Shown one piece after another: positions 7,228 through 8,046 of a DNA stretch of 8,046 nucleotides. The position numbers and the translations under genes were made by a program. Source of the stretch: an uncultured Fusobacterium sp. (GTDB lineage: Bacteria; Fusobacteriota; Fusobacteriia; Fusobacteriales; Fusobacteriaceae); NCBI GenBank assembly GCA_900543175.1, contig UQQO01000105.1, positions 1 through 8,046 on the forward strand. The letters are read 5' to 3'. Position 1 is the stretch's first letter; each line of letters starts with the position of its first letter. A model generated the notes under the pieces. The model saw nothing but the letters and a program-made list of their open reading frames with translations. It did no database searches and was not told where the DNA came from.

Positions 7228-8046
7228 AAATCTTTCATATAAAACAAAGGATAAAACTATTTTAAATAATATATCAATAAAGTTTCCAGAGAAAAAGTTT
7301 GTAGGTATAATCGGACCTAATGGAGCTGGGAAATCAACACTGTTAAAGAATATCTATGGGGTGTTAACTCCAAGTGGTGGAGATATTTTTATTGATGGGA
7401 AAAATATTAAAAATCTAAACGGAAAAGAGAGAGCTAAAAAGATAGCTGTTCTGTCTCAAGAGGATAGAGAAGATTTTGATTTTAATATTGAAGATATAGT
7501 TGAGATGGGAAGGTATCCATATAAAAGTATATTTGAAAACTATTCTAAAAAGGATAGAGAGATCGCTTTAACTATGTTAAAAAAAGTTGGCATGGAAAAC
7601 TATATAGGTAGAAATTTTAATGAGTTATCTGGTGGAGAGAAACAGAGAGTTTTAATTGCTAGAGCATTAGCACAGGATACGCCTATATTGATACTTGATG
7701 AGCCTACTAACCATTTGGATATTGGTTATCAACTACAACTTTTGCATCTTATAAAACATCTGGATAAAAATGTAATTGCTGCTCTACATGATCTCAATGT
7801 TGCTGCTATATTTTGTGATTATATCTATATATTAAAAGATGGTAAACTTATTGAAGAGGGAACACCAGAAGAAGTTTTAAATAGAGAAAATCTGAAGAAT
7901 ATTTTTAATATTGAGTGCTATATAGGAAAAAATCCAATAAATGATAAAGTTCAAATATCATATACAACTAGCCATTATCATGTAAATGGGGTAGGGGCAG
8001 ATCACTACCACGATGATCATTTTACAGGAGTTCATACACATATTAT
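7214..8046 (+). CDS. FecE/BtuD-type ABC transporter ATPase with His-rich C-terminal tail (3' partial)
   Basis: This codes the cytoplasmic ATP-hydrolysing subunit of the importer; 277 codons are visible and the frame is still open at the window edge. The ATG at 7214 has GGAGG at 7204-7208 and overlaps the permease gene by 14 bases. Motifs: Walker A GPNGAGKST (34-42), Q-loop Gln82, signature LSGGEKQR (138-145), Walker B ILILDEP (158-164) and switch His192 in LHD. The ATPase domain of this family normally ends near residue 250-255. Here the protein continues with a histidine-rich stretch: His254, 256, 264, 266, 269, 274 and 276, in SHYH, DHYHDDH and HTH clusters. Such a tail is not part of the usual FecE fold and looks like a cytoplasmic metal-binding segment, which supports a transition metal such as nickel as cargo. 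Whether a further domain follows cannot be seen. Confidence 0.93.
   Translation, partial: MVEVKNLSYKTKDKTILNNISIKFPEKKFVGIIGPNGAGKSTLLKNIYGVLTPSGGDIFIDGKNIKNLNGKERAKKIAVLSQEDREDFDFNIEDIVEMGRYPYKSIFENYSKKDREIALTMLKKVGMENYIGRNFNELSGGEKQRVLIARALAQDTPILILDEPTNHLDIGYQLQLLHLIKHLDKNVIAALHDLNVAAIFCDYIYILKDGKLIEEGTPEEVLNRENLKNIFNIECYIGKNPINDKVQISYTTSHYHVNGVGADHYHDDHFTGVHTHI

Overview
The window is an AT-rich, densely packed segment with every gene on the + strand. It holds a complete seven-gene urease cluster in the order ureA-ureB-ureC-ureE-ureF-ureG-ureD. A metal or metal-chelate ABC importer of the FecBCD type follows: a periplasmic binding protein, a permease and an ATPase that runs off the right edge. 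Arginine is coded almost only by AGA, strong AGGAGG-type ribosome binding sites are common, and genes abut or overlap by a few bases. The binding protein has a plain Sec signal peptide with no lipobox cysteine, which fits a diderm cell with a true periplasm. AT-rich, diderm and Firmicute-like Shine-Dalgarno sites together suggest Fusobacteriota as a best guess. This is inference; an AT-rich diderm Firmicute or another lineage is not excluded. The urease gene order is the one known from Staphylococcus.

Layout: 1-119 is an AT-rich leader with a likely promoter. 120-2463 codes the three structural subunits (gamma, beta and alpha as separate small/small/large polypeptides). 2482-5154 codes the nickel chaperone UreE and the GTP-dependent maturation proteins UreF, UreG and UreD. 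The only sizeable gap inside the urease cluster, 3608-3678, can fold into a long imperfect hairpin just before ureG. A second hairpin, with only a weak T-rich tail, lies between ureD and the transporter genes (5169-5195). 5219-8046 is the ABC importer, with a 1-base overlap between binding protein and permease and a 14-base overlap between permease and ATPase.

Working together: UreABC is the nickel hydrolase that splits urea to ammonia and carbamate. UreD-UreF-UreG load nickel and CO2 (carbamylated lysine) using GTP, with UreE delivering nickel. The adjacent importer is most economically read as the nickel (or nickel-chelate) supply route. The point that most deserves a second look is the ATPase: beyond the normal end of its domain it carries a histidine-rich tail (seven His in 23 residues before the window ends), an unusual metal-binding-like extension on the cytoplasmic subunit. 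No regulator, urea channel, RNA gene, insertion sequence or CRISPR array is visible.
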